NCBI RefSeq assembly: GCF_014192095.1
Contig: NZ_JACHXN010000025.1
Location: 17,996 to 81,995 of the forward strand
DNA from: Phyllobacterium trifolii
Lineage (GTDB): Bacteria > Pseudomonadota > Alphaproteobacteria > Rhizobiales > Rhizobiaceae
DNA length: 64,000 nucleotides
Direction: 5' to 3'
In this document: in pieces, positions 1 to 8,776 of the stretch
Layout: every line of letters begins with the position of its first letter
How positions within the stretch are numbered: the stretch's first letter is position 1
Notes under the pieces: model-generated
What the model was told of the DNA's origin: nothing
What the model saw: only the letters and a program-made list of their open reading frames with translations
Database searches by the model: none
Translations under genes and position numbers: made by a program

Positions 1-24
1 ACAACGTCGCCCAATCCTCTCGCC

Positions 25-924
25 ATGACCAGCTTCGCATGGTTGCAATTGCTCCTTCTTGGCGCAATCTGGGGTGGGTCATTCTTCTTTGCGCGTGTCG
101 CGGTTCAAGTGGTTCCCCCGTTAACGTTGGTGCTTTTTCGCGTGGCAGTAGCAGCTCTGGCACTTCATCTCTATCTGCTTAGCCGCGGCGTCCGGTTCTG
201 GGACTACCGGGATCATGCATTTGAGTTCGCTGGCCTTGGCCTGCTGATGAACGTCATCCCCTTTTCCCTGCTCTTCATCGGGCAGACAGTTCTTGGCGCA
301 GGTGTCGAGTCGATCCTCAATGCTACAACACCGATCTGGACGGTCGTTGTCGCCGCCATCCTTACGGTAGACGAAAGGATCACGATCAACAAACTTGTCG
401 GCATTCTCCTGGGCATATTCGGGCTCGTCATCATGATCGGCCCTGGTGTTCTCACGGGTCTCGGTGGTCCGCTTTGGGCTGAAATTGCTGTGATCGGCGC
501 CACCCTCTCCTACGCTTTTGCCGGCATTCTGGCGAAGCGCTTCAAGGGAGTGCCACCCACAGTAACGTCCACCGGTCAAATGACCGCGTCCACGCTCATC
601 ATGATACCCGTGGTGCTCATCTACGACGGCGTTCCTGCCGTAGCGAACATTGATACCGGTGTCTGGTTGGCCATTCTCGGTCTTGGCCTTCTGTCGACCG
701 CTTTCGCCTATATCCTCTATTTTTCGATCGTCCGGACGGCCGGCGCAACAAATGCATCACTCGTCACTTTGATCGTTCCAGTCAGCGCTATTCTGCTTGG
801 AACAATTTTTCTCGACGAGGAGCTCGCGCTTCAGGACTTCGTTGGCATGGCATTGATCGCTCTTGGATTGTTGACGATCGATGGCAGGCTGCTCTCAGCG
901 CTGCAAAAGCGCCAAAAAGCGTAA
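25..924 (+). CDS. EamA/DMT-family permease
   Basis: This is a drug/metabolite transporter superfamily permease of the inner membrane. The 299 residues are almost entirely hydrophobic and divide into two EamA repeats (about 8-140 and 150-285), which together give the usual ten membrane segments. Typical family features are the N-terminal run around IWGGSFFFARVA and a second-repeat end near LDEELALQDFVG. The substrate cannot be told from sequence; family members export amino acids, metabolites or drugs. The gene begins only 24 bases from the window edge, and no clear ribosome binding site is visible in that stretch, so an upstream start or operon partner cannot be excluded. It reads alone towards an AT-rich gap. 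Confidence 0.85.
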   Translation: MTSFAWLQLLLLGAIWGGSFFFARVAVQVVPPLTLVLFRVAVAALALHLYLLSRGVRFWDYRDHAFEFAGLGLLMNVIPFSLLFIGQTVLGAGVESILNATTPIWTVVVAAILTVDERITINKLVGILLGIFGLVIMIGPGVLTGLGGPLWAEIAVIGATLSYAFAGILAKRFKGVPPTVTSTGQMTASTLIMIPVVLIYDGVPAVANIDTGVWLAILGLGLLSTAFAYILYFSIVRTAGATNASLVTLIVPVSAILLGTIFLDEELALQDFVGMALIALGLLTIDGRLLSALQKRQKA

Positions 925-1228
925 AGTTTTCAATATACCGTTAGCCTTATAGCTCGGGGTCCGCGGCTTAATTCTGGCCTAATTGTGGCAAAGCTCGAGC
1001 TACACCCCTTATGTGTGACCTTTTTGCTGCACTGCAAAAATATACCGCTTTTGGGAACATTTTATCGTGATTTGAATATTTTTTATTGCTCTAAATGGGT
1101 TTAAATTCAAAAACTTAGGTTTGGAGGGCAAAAAATTTCTACTATCCATGTCACAAGACCGCAATATTTGGGCTTTTTATGTGGCAAATTTGCGCTATGC
1201 TAAATGGGTTAACTGCAGGAGACGAGCG
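925..1228. other. AT-rich intergenic gap
   Basis: About 300 bases without a convincing gene between the EamA permease and the small membrane peptide. It is clearly more AT-rich than its flanks. The words CTAAATGGGTT near 1091 and 1200 form a short direct repeat. It probably holds the promoter of the small peptide gene, but I see no confident -35/-10 pair. Confidence 0.4.
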
Positions 1229-1315
1229 ATGGGACTAACTCGATCGATGAATGTCCTTATGATCTGTGCAGCGTTCGCATTTATTGGTGCAATGGTCGTA
1301 GGACTAATCCCCTGA
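1229..1315 (+). CDS. 28-residue single-pass membrane peptide
   Basis: This is a very short open frame with good translation signals: AGGAGA lies seven bases before the ATG. The peptide has a short basic N terminus (MGLTRSMN) followed by a single hydrophobic helix of about 18 residues that runs to the C terminus. A strong rho-independent terminator follows about 60 bases downstream, which makes this a complete short transcription unit. A longer frame from a TTG at 1121 would add 36 residues of mixed composition, but it has no better start signal and I prefer the short form. Function is unknown; it may be a small inner-membrane protein. Confidence 0.5.
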   Translation: MGLTRSMNVLMICAAFAFIGAMVVGLIP

Positions 1316-1376
1316 TTGTAAATAAGAGCGCTACGAAGATGGTCTCTGACCGTTAAGCGAATAGAAAACAGGAGGG

Positions 1377-1410
1377 CGGCCCGGTTATAGCAACCGGGCC
1401 GTTTTCGTTT
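1377..1410 (+). terminator. Rho-independent terminator
   Basis: A perfect 10-bp GC-rich stem, CGGCCCGGTT paired with AACCGGGCCG around the loop ATAGC, is followed by TTTTCGTTT. The T-run is on the plus strand only, so it ends the transcript of the small membrane peptide at 1229-1315. It also separates that unit from the convergent metF. Confidence 0.85.
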
Positions 1411-1418
1411 CAAATTGC

Positions 1419-2348
1419 CTAGGCTGCAGCCCCGGCAAGACTGGCATCAACCGTATCGCTGCTACCAGGACGAACGCCAATCAAATGACAGATGGCGAAG
1501 GGTAGATCAGCCCGGTTCATTGTGTAGAAATGGAAATCCTGGATACCGCGCTCGACCAGATCGAGCACCTGTTCGGCGGCAACCGCTGACGAGACCAACG
1601 CGTGCGTCTGCGGGTCATTGTCCAGCCCGTCAAACCGCTCGGCAAGCCATGCGGGAATATGCGTTCCGGCCTTCGAGCAGAAATTGGTGACCTGCGTGAA
1701 ATTATGGATCGGCAATATGCCGGGCAGGATCGGAATATAGATGCCAGCGCGGCGAACCTTTTCAACGTAACGTTCATAAAGATCGTTCTCGAAAAAGAAT
1801 TGCGTGATCGCCCGCGTCGCGCCATTGTCGACCTTGCGTTTCAGCATGTCGATATCCGTGGCAAAATCTGGACTTTCCGGATGCTTTTCCGGATACGCGG
1901 AGACGGAAATGTCGAAGTCCGCGAAGGCTTTGAGTCCCGCGACCAGCTCGGCGCCGTTCTCATAGCCACCTGGAGTTGGTTTATAATGCGCGCCAACGCC
2001 GCCGGCCGGATCGCCGCGCAACGCCACGAAGCGCTTGACGCCCATGGCCGCAAACTCGCGCACAACCGTATCCACTTCTTCCTTGGTCGCATCGACGCAG
2101 GTCAGATGGGCGGCGGCATTGACGTCGGTTTCAGTCAAAATCCGCTTGATTGTACGGGCAGTACGCTCCCGGGTGGTGCCGCCGGCACCGTAAGTCACCG
2201 ATACGAATTCAGGATTGAGCGGCGCAAGGCGCGTCACCGTTTCCCAAAGCCGTTCTTCCATGACTTCCGTCTTTGGCGGGAAAAACTCAAATGAAACACG
2301 GATAATTGACCCAATATCCGAACGGCGGGACTGGCGGAAAAAACTCAT
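1419..2348 (-). CDS. metF: 5,10-methylenetetrahydrofolate reductase
   Basis: MetF reduces 5,10-methylene-THF to 5-methyl-THF with an FAD cofactor and supplies the methyl group for methionine synthesis. The 309 residues match the usual bacterial length. Recognisable segments are VSFEFFPPKT near the N terminus, FVSVTYGAGG (folate and FAD site), the ALRGDP loop and the ITQFFFEND segment. The start used here is the ATG at 2348, which overlaps the stop of the upstream regulator as TAATG and has GGAGAG upstream. A longer frame back to 2420 lies inside the regulator gene and is unlikely. Translational coupling suggests that regulator and enzyme are made together. Confidence 0.95.
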   Translation of the reverse strand: MSFFRQSRRSDIGSIIRVSFEFFPPKTEVMEERLWETVTRLAPLNPEFVSVTYGAGGTTRERTARTIKRILTETDVNAAAHLTCVDATKEEVDTVVREFAAMGVKRFVALRGDPAGGVGAHYKPTPGGYENGAELVAGLKAFADFDISVSAYPEKHPESPDFATDIDMLKRKVDNGATRAITQFFFENDLYERYVEKVRRAGIYIPILPGILPIHNFTQVTNFCSKAGTHIPAWLAERFDGLDNDPQTHALVSSAVAAEQVLDLVERGIQDFHFYTMNRADLPFAICHLIGVRPGSSDTVDASLAGAAA

Positions 2349-3358
2349 TATACGCTCTCCGTTATGCGGGAGGTTGAATCGGGATCGGCGATCAGCAGGC
2401 GTGGGTCGCGTGCCAGCCACAATTTGACGGTCAGTTTGTCATCGCCCTTCGGTTCTAGATCGCGGCTCTCTTCGAGCATCAATCCAGCCTCGGTCAGCCA
2501 GTCGCGCATCTGCCCGTCATTGAACCCAAGACGCACATGCGCATGATTGTCGCGCAGGAACTCAAGCTCATGCGGGGCAAAATCGACGATCAACATTCGC
2601 CCGCCTGCCCGCAACGCGCGCGCCGCTTCGCGGATTGCTTCCGCCGGATTGTCGAGAAAGTGCAGGACCTGGTGAATCGTCACGAGATCGAAAGACTCCC
2701 GATCGACCGGCAGCGAATAGACGTCGCCGTGGCGAACCTGCGCGTTGGCAATCCCGTCGCGGTCGAGGTTTGAACGGGCGATAGTCAGCATGTCGCGATT
2801 AATGTCGATGCCGACACCGCGCACATAAAGCGGCGCAAAAAGCTCCAGAAGGCGGCCTGTGCCAGTCCCAACGTCGAGCATGGCCTGGAAGGGCTTGCGA
2901 CCGACGATCTTGATGAGCGCGTCCTCTACCGCGCCATCCGGGACATGCAGCGATCGGATCGCGTCCCAGCTGGTGGCATTGGCACTGAAGTAGGCAGCCG
3001 CACGCTCGCGACGCTGCAGTTTCACCGAGGAAAGGCGTTCAAGATCACGCTCCAACAGCGGATCGGCGTTGTCCAGACGGTCCAGAAGAGAGCGCGCGAT
3101 GTCGCCGACGATCAGCGATTCTGCCAAACGGAAATAAGCCCAGGAACCTTCCTGATAACGGTTGATGAGGCTTGCTTCAAACAGGAGCTTGAGGTGGCGT
3201 GACACACGTGGCTGTGACTGGCCGAGAATAGTCGTAAGGTCCGAAACTGTCAGGTCGCCGCGCGACAAGAGCGCCAGAATACGCAAACGACTTGGCTCGG
3301 CCGCTGCTTTCAGCGTATCGACCATCAGATCAAGATTGAGATTGCGCTTGTCCATCAT
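2348..3358 (-). CDS. ArsR-family regulator fused to a SAM-dependent methyltransferase domain
   Basis: Two-domain protein of 336 residues. Residues about 10-85 form an ArsR winged helix (EPSRLRILALL, then the recognition helix QSQPRVSRHLKLL). Residues about 130-310 form a class I methyltransferase fold with motif I LDVGTGTGRL at 161-170. Proteins of this architecture beside methionine-cycle genes are known regulators that sense SAM or SAH (the SahR type); the ligand here is inferred. The gene overlaps metF by one base. A near-perfect palindrome lies just upstream and suggests autoregulation. Of the two adjacent ATGs (3358 and 3355), the second has better spacing from GAGG, so the true start may be three bases later. 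No arsenic genes are nearby, which argues against metalloid sensing. Confidence 0.88.
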   Translation of the reverse strand: MMDKRNLNLDLMVDTLKAAAEPSRLRILALLSRGDLTVSDLTTILGQSQPRVSRHLKLLFEASLINRYQEGSWAYFRLAESLIVGDIARSLLDRLDNADPLLERDLERLSSVKLQRRERAAAYFSANATSWDAIRSLHVPDGAVEDALIKIVGRKPFQAMLDVGTGTGRLLELFAPLYVRGVGIDINRDMLTIARSNLDRDGIANAQVRHGDVYSLPVDRESFDLVTIHQVLHFLDNPAEAIREAARALRAGGRMLIVDFAPHELEFLRDNHAHVRLGFNDGQMRDWLTEAGLMLEESRDLEPKGDDKLTVKLWLARDPRLLIADPDSTSRITESV

Positions 3359-3370
3359 TCACCTCAAAAG

Positions 3371-3390
3371 ACATAAAGATATGTTTATGT
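3371..3390 (-). promoter_or_regulatory. Palindromic operator upstream of the ArsR-methyltransferase/metF operon
   Basis: ACATAAAGATATGTTTATGT is a 20-bp inverted repeat with one mismatched pair, centred at 3380/3381. It lies 13 bases before the regulator start. AT-rich dyads of this form are typical of ArsR-family sites, and the position fits autorepression of the metF operon. Binding is inferred. Confidence 0.6.
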
Positions 3391-3480
3391 GAGAAATCAA
3401 ATTTTGGCAAGTTGTTTTTGCCGTTGACGACAAATTTTGCCGCGTTTGAAATATGACCAAGAATCACGCAAGGAACCTGC

Positions 3481-4531
<1,051 letters not shown>

Positions 4532-4541
4532 TTAAGCTATG

Positions 4542-4696
4542 AGGTCCGGCCGGTCTTCTGACTGAGGTTCATCTGAACCGCGCGCCTTCCGGATATCTCC
4601 GTGGCATCTGCGCGGCCCATCCCCTTTACAGCGTTGGGCACGTGCCGGAGTCACACCGGCTTCCCGATTCTCCCGCAAAAAGCAGGCACCGGACCT
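4542..4696 (-). promoter_or_regulatory. Cobalamin riboswitch upstream of bluB
   Basis: Read on the minus strand, this stretch carries the conserved core GGGAAGCCGGTGTGACTCC, then a GCCC/CTGTAAAGGGG segment and a B12-box-like TCAGAAGACCGG near the 3' end. The ends pair as an 8-bp closing stem (AGGTCCGG at 4542-4549 with CCGGACCT at 4689-4696). The bluB start is about 60 bases downstream. The element should reduce bluB expression when adenosylcobalamin binds. Confidence 0.92.
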
Positions 4697-4734
4697 TCAG
4701 TCCATTCGCCATAGAAAAGCTCTTGGCGCAAGCC

Positions 4735-5343
4735 TTAGATCGGATAAATCCATTGCTCAGGCACCCGTACATCGACTTTTTCACCGGCGCGAATGGTGCC
4801 CGGTTTCTCGATCCAGGCGACGATACCACGCAGGCGCTTCGAGACCCTGACGAAGTCAAGCGCTGTCGTCGTGTGATCTTCTGTGTCTGCATGTTCGCCG
4901 ATGGAGCGTCCCGCCACTTTGCAAGGGGCATTTTGCCCGTCGACCTTCAGGGTGACGCCTCCTTCGAAGAACATCAGCGTCCGTGGCGGCAGCATCGAAA
5001 GCGCCGGAATACCGTCAATGACCATGTTGCCGCCGATCCATTCAGCCTTCAGTTCAGACAATCCCATACCAACAGCGACATCCGCCAGTTCGTCCGATGC
5101 GAGAATGGAAAGCTGGCGCTCGTTGCGCATTTCCGTGCCGCGCGGATACCAGGGCTCACGCCCGCCGGACTTGCGCGTTGGACCAGCATGAAAATCGCCA
5201 ACGATGCCGTCGAATGTGAGATCAAGAGAAGCTGCAGGCGTCGTGACAAAATCGCCTGCGAGAGCTTCGAACAGCCCACTTACCCGCCCGCTAAGCTTGC
5301 GTGAAGGTAGTATTTCAGTTCTGGTTTCAAACAGGTCGGTCAT
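4735..5343 (-). CDS. MOSC domain protein
   Basis: A stand-alone MOSC (molybdenum cofactor sulfurase C-terminal) domain protein of 202 residues. The sequence shows the N-terminal beta region ending in FDGIVGDFHAG, a central RQLSILASDEL helix, and the conserved cysteine in NAPCKVAGRSI, which carries sulfur or cofactor in this family. Relatives such as YiiM reduce N-hydroxylated compounds, but the substrate here is unknown. The ATG at 5343 is preferred because GGAGGGG lies eight bases ahead. A longer frame to 5370 has no such signal. The riboswitch begins about 40 bases past its stop on the same strand, so the gene appears independent of bluB. Confidence 0.85.
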   Translation of the reverse strand: MTDLFETRTEILPSRKLSGRVSGLFEALAGDFVTTPAASLDLTFDGIVGDFHAGPTRKSGGREPWYPRGTEMRNERQLSILASDELADVAVGMGLSELKAEWIGGNMVIDGIPALSMLPPRTLMFFEGGVTLKVDGQNAPCKVAGRSIGEHADTEDHTTTALDFVRVSKRLRGIVAWIEKPGTIRAGEKVDVRVPEQWIYPI

Positions 5344-5420
5344 TGCACCCCTCCGTGAGACTCCCCGCATACTAGAAATTCAAGCCACGAAAACCAGCAA
5401 ATAAGCCTGATGGGTTCGTC

Positions 5421-5459
5421 AAAAATGGTGATGGGAGAACGTCTCCGCCTCCCACTACC
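5421..5459 (-). terminator. Probable terminator after ettA
   Basis: On the minus strand GGTAGTGGGAG and CTCCCATCACC form an imperfect 11-bp stem (nine pairs), with the arms at 5427-5437 and 5449-5459. It is followed by ATTTTTG and starts just after the ettA stop codon. Confidence 0.6.
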
Positions 5460-5461
5460 GT

Positions 5462-7111
5462 TTATCGAGTTAGCGGCTTGTAGCTCGGACGCTTCGGGTT
5501 GACGCTGTCCGGGCCAAGGCGGCGGATCTTGTCGTTCTCGTAGTCCTCGAAATTGCCTTCGAACCATTCCACATGGCTGTCGCCTTCGAATGCGAGGATA
5601 TGTGTCGCCAGCCGGTCGAGGAACATGCGATCGTGGCTGATGATCACGGCGCAGCCTGCATATTTTTCCAGCGCGTCCTCAAGCGCCGCCAGCGTTTCGG
5701 TGTCGAGATCGTTGGTGGGCTCATCGAGCAGAAGAACATTGCCACCAGCCTGCAGCATCTTGGCGAGATGCACGCGATTGCGCTGACCGCCCGAGAGATT
5801 GCCGACCTTCTGCTGCTGATCGCCGCCCTTGAAGTTGAACGCCGAGACATAGGCACGTGAGTTCATCTCGTGCTTGCCGAGCTTGATGATTTCATTGCCG
5901 CCCGAAATTTCTTCCCAGACGTTCTTGTCAGCCTTCAAATGATCGCGGCTCTGATCGACATAGCCAAGATGCACTGTTTCACCGATGCGGATGGATCCGG
6001 AATCCGGCTTTTCCTGTCCGGTGATCATCTTGAACAGGGTGGTCTTACCCGCGCCGTTGGGGCCGATAATGCCGACAATGCCGCCGGGCGGCAGCTTGAA
6101 TGTAAGGTTTTCGATCAGCAGTCGATCCCCGAAGGATTTGGCGAGGCCTTCCGCTTCGATCACCACCTGACCAAGGCGCTCGCCTGCCGGAATGAGAATC
6201 TGTGCGTCGCCGGGCCGCTGATCGTTGGCCGCGTCCACCAAGGCGTCATAGGCCTTGATACGCGCCTTGGACTTGGCCTGACGAGCCTTGGGGCTCGCCG
6301 AAATCCATTCGCGCTCGCGCTCCAAAGCTTTCTGGCGCGAGTCGTCCTCACGACCTTCCTGCTGCATGCGCTTGGCCTTGGCGCCGAGATAGGCCGAGTA
6401 GTTGCCTTCATAAGGAATACCGCGACCGCGATCGAGTTCGAGAATCCAGCCGGTAACATTGTCGAGGAAGTAGCGATCGTGGGTGATCAACAGCACCGAG
6501 CCCTTGTATTCGCGCAGATGCTTTTCCAGCCACGCCGTGGTTTCCGCATCCAGATGGTTGGTCGGCTCGTCGAGGAGCAAGAGGTCCGGTTGCGAAAGCA
6601 GAAGACGGCATAGAGCCACGCGGCGGCGTTCACCGCCGGAAAGGTTGGTTACCTCGCTGTCCCCAGGCGGGCAGCGCAATGCTTCCATGGCCATCTCGAC
6701 CTGCGATTCCAGATCCCAGAGGTTCTTGGAATCGATGATATCCTGCAACTTCGCGCCCTCGTCGGCGGTCTCGTCGGAATAATTCATCATGACTTCATTG
6801 TAGCGGTCGAGAATGGCCTTCTTGTCGGCAACTCCGTCCATGACGTTGCCCATCACATCCTTCGTCGGGTCGAGAACGGGCTCCTGAGCGAGATAACCAA
6901 CTGTCGCGCCCTCAGCCAGCCAGGCCTCGCCTGTGTATTCTCTGTCCATGCCGGCCATGATCTTGAGGATCGTCGACTTACCGGCACCGTTCGGCCCGAG
7001 GATACCGATCTTGGCATCGGGGTAGAAAGAAAGATGAATGTTTTCAAGAACCTTCTTGGTTCCATATGCCTTGTTCAGGCCGGCCATATGATAGATGAAT
7101 TGGCGTGCCAT
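5462..7111 (-). CDS. ettA: ABC-F protein EttA (energy-dependent translational throttle)
   Basis: This soluble ABC-F ATPase binds the ribosomal E site and gates entry into elongation according to the ADP/ATP ratio. It has no membrane domain. The 549 residues contain two ABC cassettes: the first has Walker A GPNGAGKST at about 38-46 and signature LSGGERRR, the second has GPNGAGKTT and signature LSGGQRNR. Between them is the linker with the basic SPKARQAKSKARIKAY segment that contacts RNA. The N terminus MARQFIYHMAGLNK aligns with E. coli EttA, which supports the ATG at 7111 over the GTG at 7123. It is monocistronic, with its own terminator. Confidence 0.95.
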   Translation of the reverse strand: MARQFIYHMAGLNKAYGTKKVLENIHLSFYPDAKIGILGPNGAGKSTILKIMAGMDREYTGEAWLAEGATVGYLAQEPVLDPTKDVMGNVMDGVADKKAILDRYNEVMMNYSDETADEGAKLQDIIDSKNLWDLESQVEMAMEALRCPPGDSEVTNLSGGERRRVALCRLLLSQPDLLLLDEPTNHLDAETTAWLEKHLREYKGSVLLITHDRYFLDNVTGWILELDRGRGIPYEGNYSAYLGAKAKRMQQEGREDDSRQKALEREREWISASPKARQAKSKARIKAYDALVDAANDQRPGDAQILIPAGERLGQVVIEAEGLAKSFGDRLLIENLTFKLPPGGIVGIIGPNGAGKTTLFKMITGQEKPDSGSIRIGETVHLGYVDQSRDHLKADKNVWEEISGGNEIIKLGKHEMNSRAYVSAFNFKGGDQQQKVGNLSGGQRNRVHLAKMLQAGGNVLLLDEPTNDLDTETLAALEDALEKYAGCAVIISHDRMFLDRLATHILAFEGDSHVEWFEGNFEDYENDKIRRLGPDSVNPKRPSYKPLTR

Positions 7112-7303
7112 AACGCGCGTCACTCCGGTGTTCGGGATTTTAGGGACATGAATTTGCGCCGTATGTAGGCGAAAGGGGCTCCTGTGGCAATGGATGGTGG
7201 TTTATTTCGGGCAGCTGACCGAGGTTAAGCCCCTTCTTTGCCACGCCCTTATCTGAGTCTGGCCATTTGGTCCGAGGCTGCCGATTTGTCGATAGCAATG
7301 CTG

Positions 7304-7433
7304 CTGTGCGTGGTTCGACAAGCTCACCATGAGGGAGATTGAGGATTGCACCGATAGTCACCAACCCAGCAGTTCTTGGCTCCACTGCAACCCAACCATC
7401 TCCCTCATGGTGAGCTTGTAGAACCACGCACAG
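7304..7433. repeat. Palindromic intergenic repeat with 36-bp arms
   Basis: The arms at 7304-7339 and 7398-7433 are inverted copies of each other (35 of 36 positions match) around a 58-base spacer. The core word TTCGACAAGCTCACCATGAG is common in intergenic palindromic repeats of proteobacterial genomes. The whole unit could fold into one long hairpin. Reading frames across it yield the PHGELVEPRTA peptide often mis-annotated as protein. Confidence 0.8.
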
Positions 7434-7813
7434 CGCCGTTGCCATCCGGCCTCATTCATCAGGGCAAGCCCTCAAAACGAGCGAAACCGGGCGCGGATAT
7501 TTCCGTCACCCGGTTTCCCCTCTGGTGCCGCATTCGGGGAGCGTCCTCTTCTCCCCTGAACGGCCATGTAACTGGCAGAAACCGAGTGCGTTTCATTGTT
7601 GCGGTTGCAACGATCGCACATTCAATCTCTTTCGGAGTGAAGTTCTGAGGGAAGTTTTTATCGATTGCAAGAGGCTTTGCAAAATAAAATTGCATACGGT
7701 TTTACATGATTATTTATTGTGCAGGAACGAAAAAAATTAAGCGGATTTTATCGGAATTTATTGCGCATTGACTATTCGTGCGCCACCACTTCAACTGCGA
7801 CGGGAGGCAGAGA
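7434..7813. other. Intergenic leader before the hydrolase operon
   Basis: About 380 bases without a convincing gene. The last 150 bases are AT-rich, and a promoter for the operon starting at 7814 is expected there. I cannot name a reliable -35/-10 pair. Confidence 0.35.
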
Positions 7814-8776
7814 ATGGCATTCGAGGACGTAGAAACGATTGCAAGCGCGACAGGGGCAAAACTTGCGATGCGGTTTTCCGCGGCCGAGGGGCATGCGCAC
7901 GCCATCGTCCAGATCAGTCACGGCGTCAGTGAACATTCCCTGCGCTATGCGCGGTTTGCCCGATTCTTGAACGGACAAGGTTTTCACGTCTATGCTCACG
8001 ATCATCGCGGACACGGACTTACCAAAGCAACTGGAGCTCCGGCTGGACGATTTGCGCAAAGCGACGGAGTCATGCACGTTCTGGACGACGTCGATGCCAT
8101 CAACAGTCTTGCCCGCCAGCGTCACCCTCACCTCCCCATGATTCTGTTCGGGCACTCGCTCGGCGGATTGATCGCAATGAACTACGTGCTGAAGCATCCA
8201 GGTAGAGTGGACGCTGCGGCGATCTGGAACGCCAATTTCTCTGCTGGACTTCTCGGCCAGGTGGCGCAAGGAGTCCTGCGTGCCGAGCGCATGTTTTTGG
8301 GATCGGACGTTCCAAGTATGTTGCTACCGAAATTCACCTTCCAGCAGTGGGGCCGCAGCATTGCAAACGCCCGTACGGCGTCTGACTGGTTATCGCGCGA
8401 CCCTGACGAAGTAGATGCCTATCTTGCCGACCCGCTATCCGGCTGGAACCCAACAGTGAGTATGTGGCGCGATATTTTCGACCTCATCTTCACCGGTGCA
8501 GATAATTCGTTGCTGGCCAACGTCCCCCGCGACTTACCCTTCAATCTCGTCGGCGGTGCCGAAGATCCGGCCACCGAGAAGGGCAAAGCTGTCAGGCACC
8601 TTGATCGCAGAATGAAACAGCTTGGATTTTCCAATGTCACAACGAAGATCTACGAGGGTACACGGCATGAAGGCCTCAACGAGATCAACAGGGAGGTAAT
8701 CATGCGAGATTTTGCGGATTGGGCGACACGAACAGAAACGATCGACACATCTGGAGAGTGCCTGAAACATGACTGA
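7814..8776 (+). CDS. Alpha/beta hydrolase, monoacylglycerol-lipase-like (serine aminopeptidase S33 type)
   Basis: A 320-residue alpha/beta hydrolase resembling lysophospholipase and monoacylglycerol lipase. The nucleophile elbow is GHSLGG at 113-118 (serine 115). The oxyanion region HGVSEHSLRY is at about 36-45, and YAHDHRGHG is the typical strand-4 segment. Candidate Asp and His of the triad lie in GGAEDP and GTRHEGLNE near the C terminus. There is no signal peptide, so it is probably cytoplasmic. The ATG at 7814 follows GGGAGG by seven bases; the frame extends to 7778, but that start lacks a site. It overlaps the CoA-transferase gene by eight bases, so the two are co-translated. The natural substrate is unknown. 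Confidence 0.88.
   Translation: MAFEDVETIASATGAKLAMRFSAAEGHAHAIVQISHGVSEHSLRYARFARFLNGQGFHVYAHDHRGHGLTKATGAPAGRFAQSDGVMHVLDDVDAINSLARQRHPHLPMILFGHSLGGLIAMNYVLKHPGRVDAAAIWNANFSAGLLGQVAQGVLRAERMFLGSDVPSMLLPKFTFQQWGRSIANARTASDWLSRDPDEVDAYLADPLSGWNPTVSMWRDIFDLIFTGADNSLLANVPRDLPFNLVGGAEDPATEKGKAVRHLDRRMKQLGFSNVTTKIYEGTRHEGLNEINREVIMRDFADWATRTETIDTSGECLKHD

Noticed and set aside
1121..1228. N-terminal extension of the 28-residue membrane peptide from a TTG
   Set aside because: The extension is unlike a signal or domain, and the ATG at 1229 has the better-spaced AGGAGA.
7140..7445. 101-codon minus-strand frame between ettA and the hydrolase
   Set aside because: It is a translation of the palindromic repeat (PHGELVEPRTA), with no start signal and no family resemblance.
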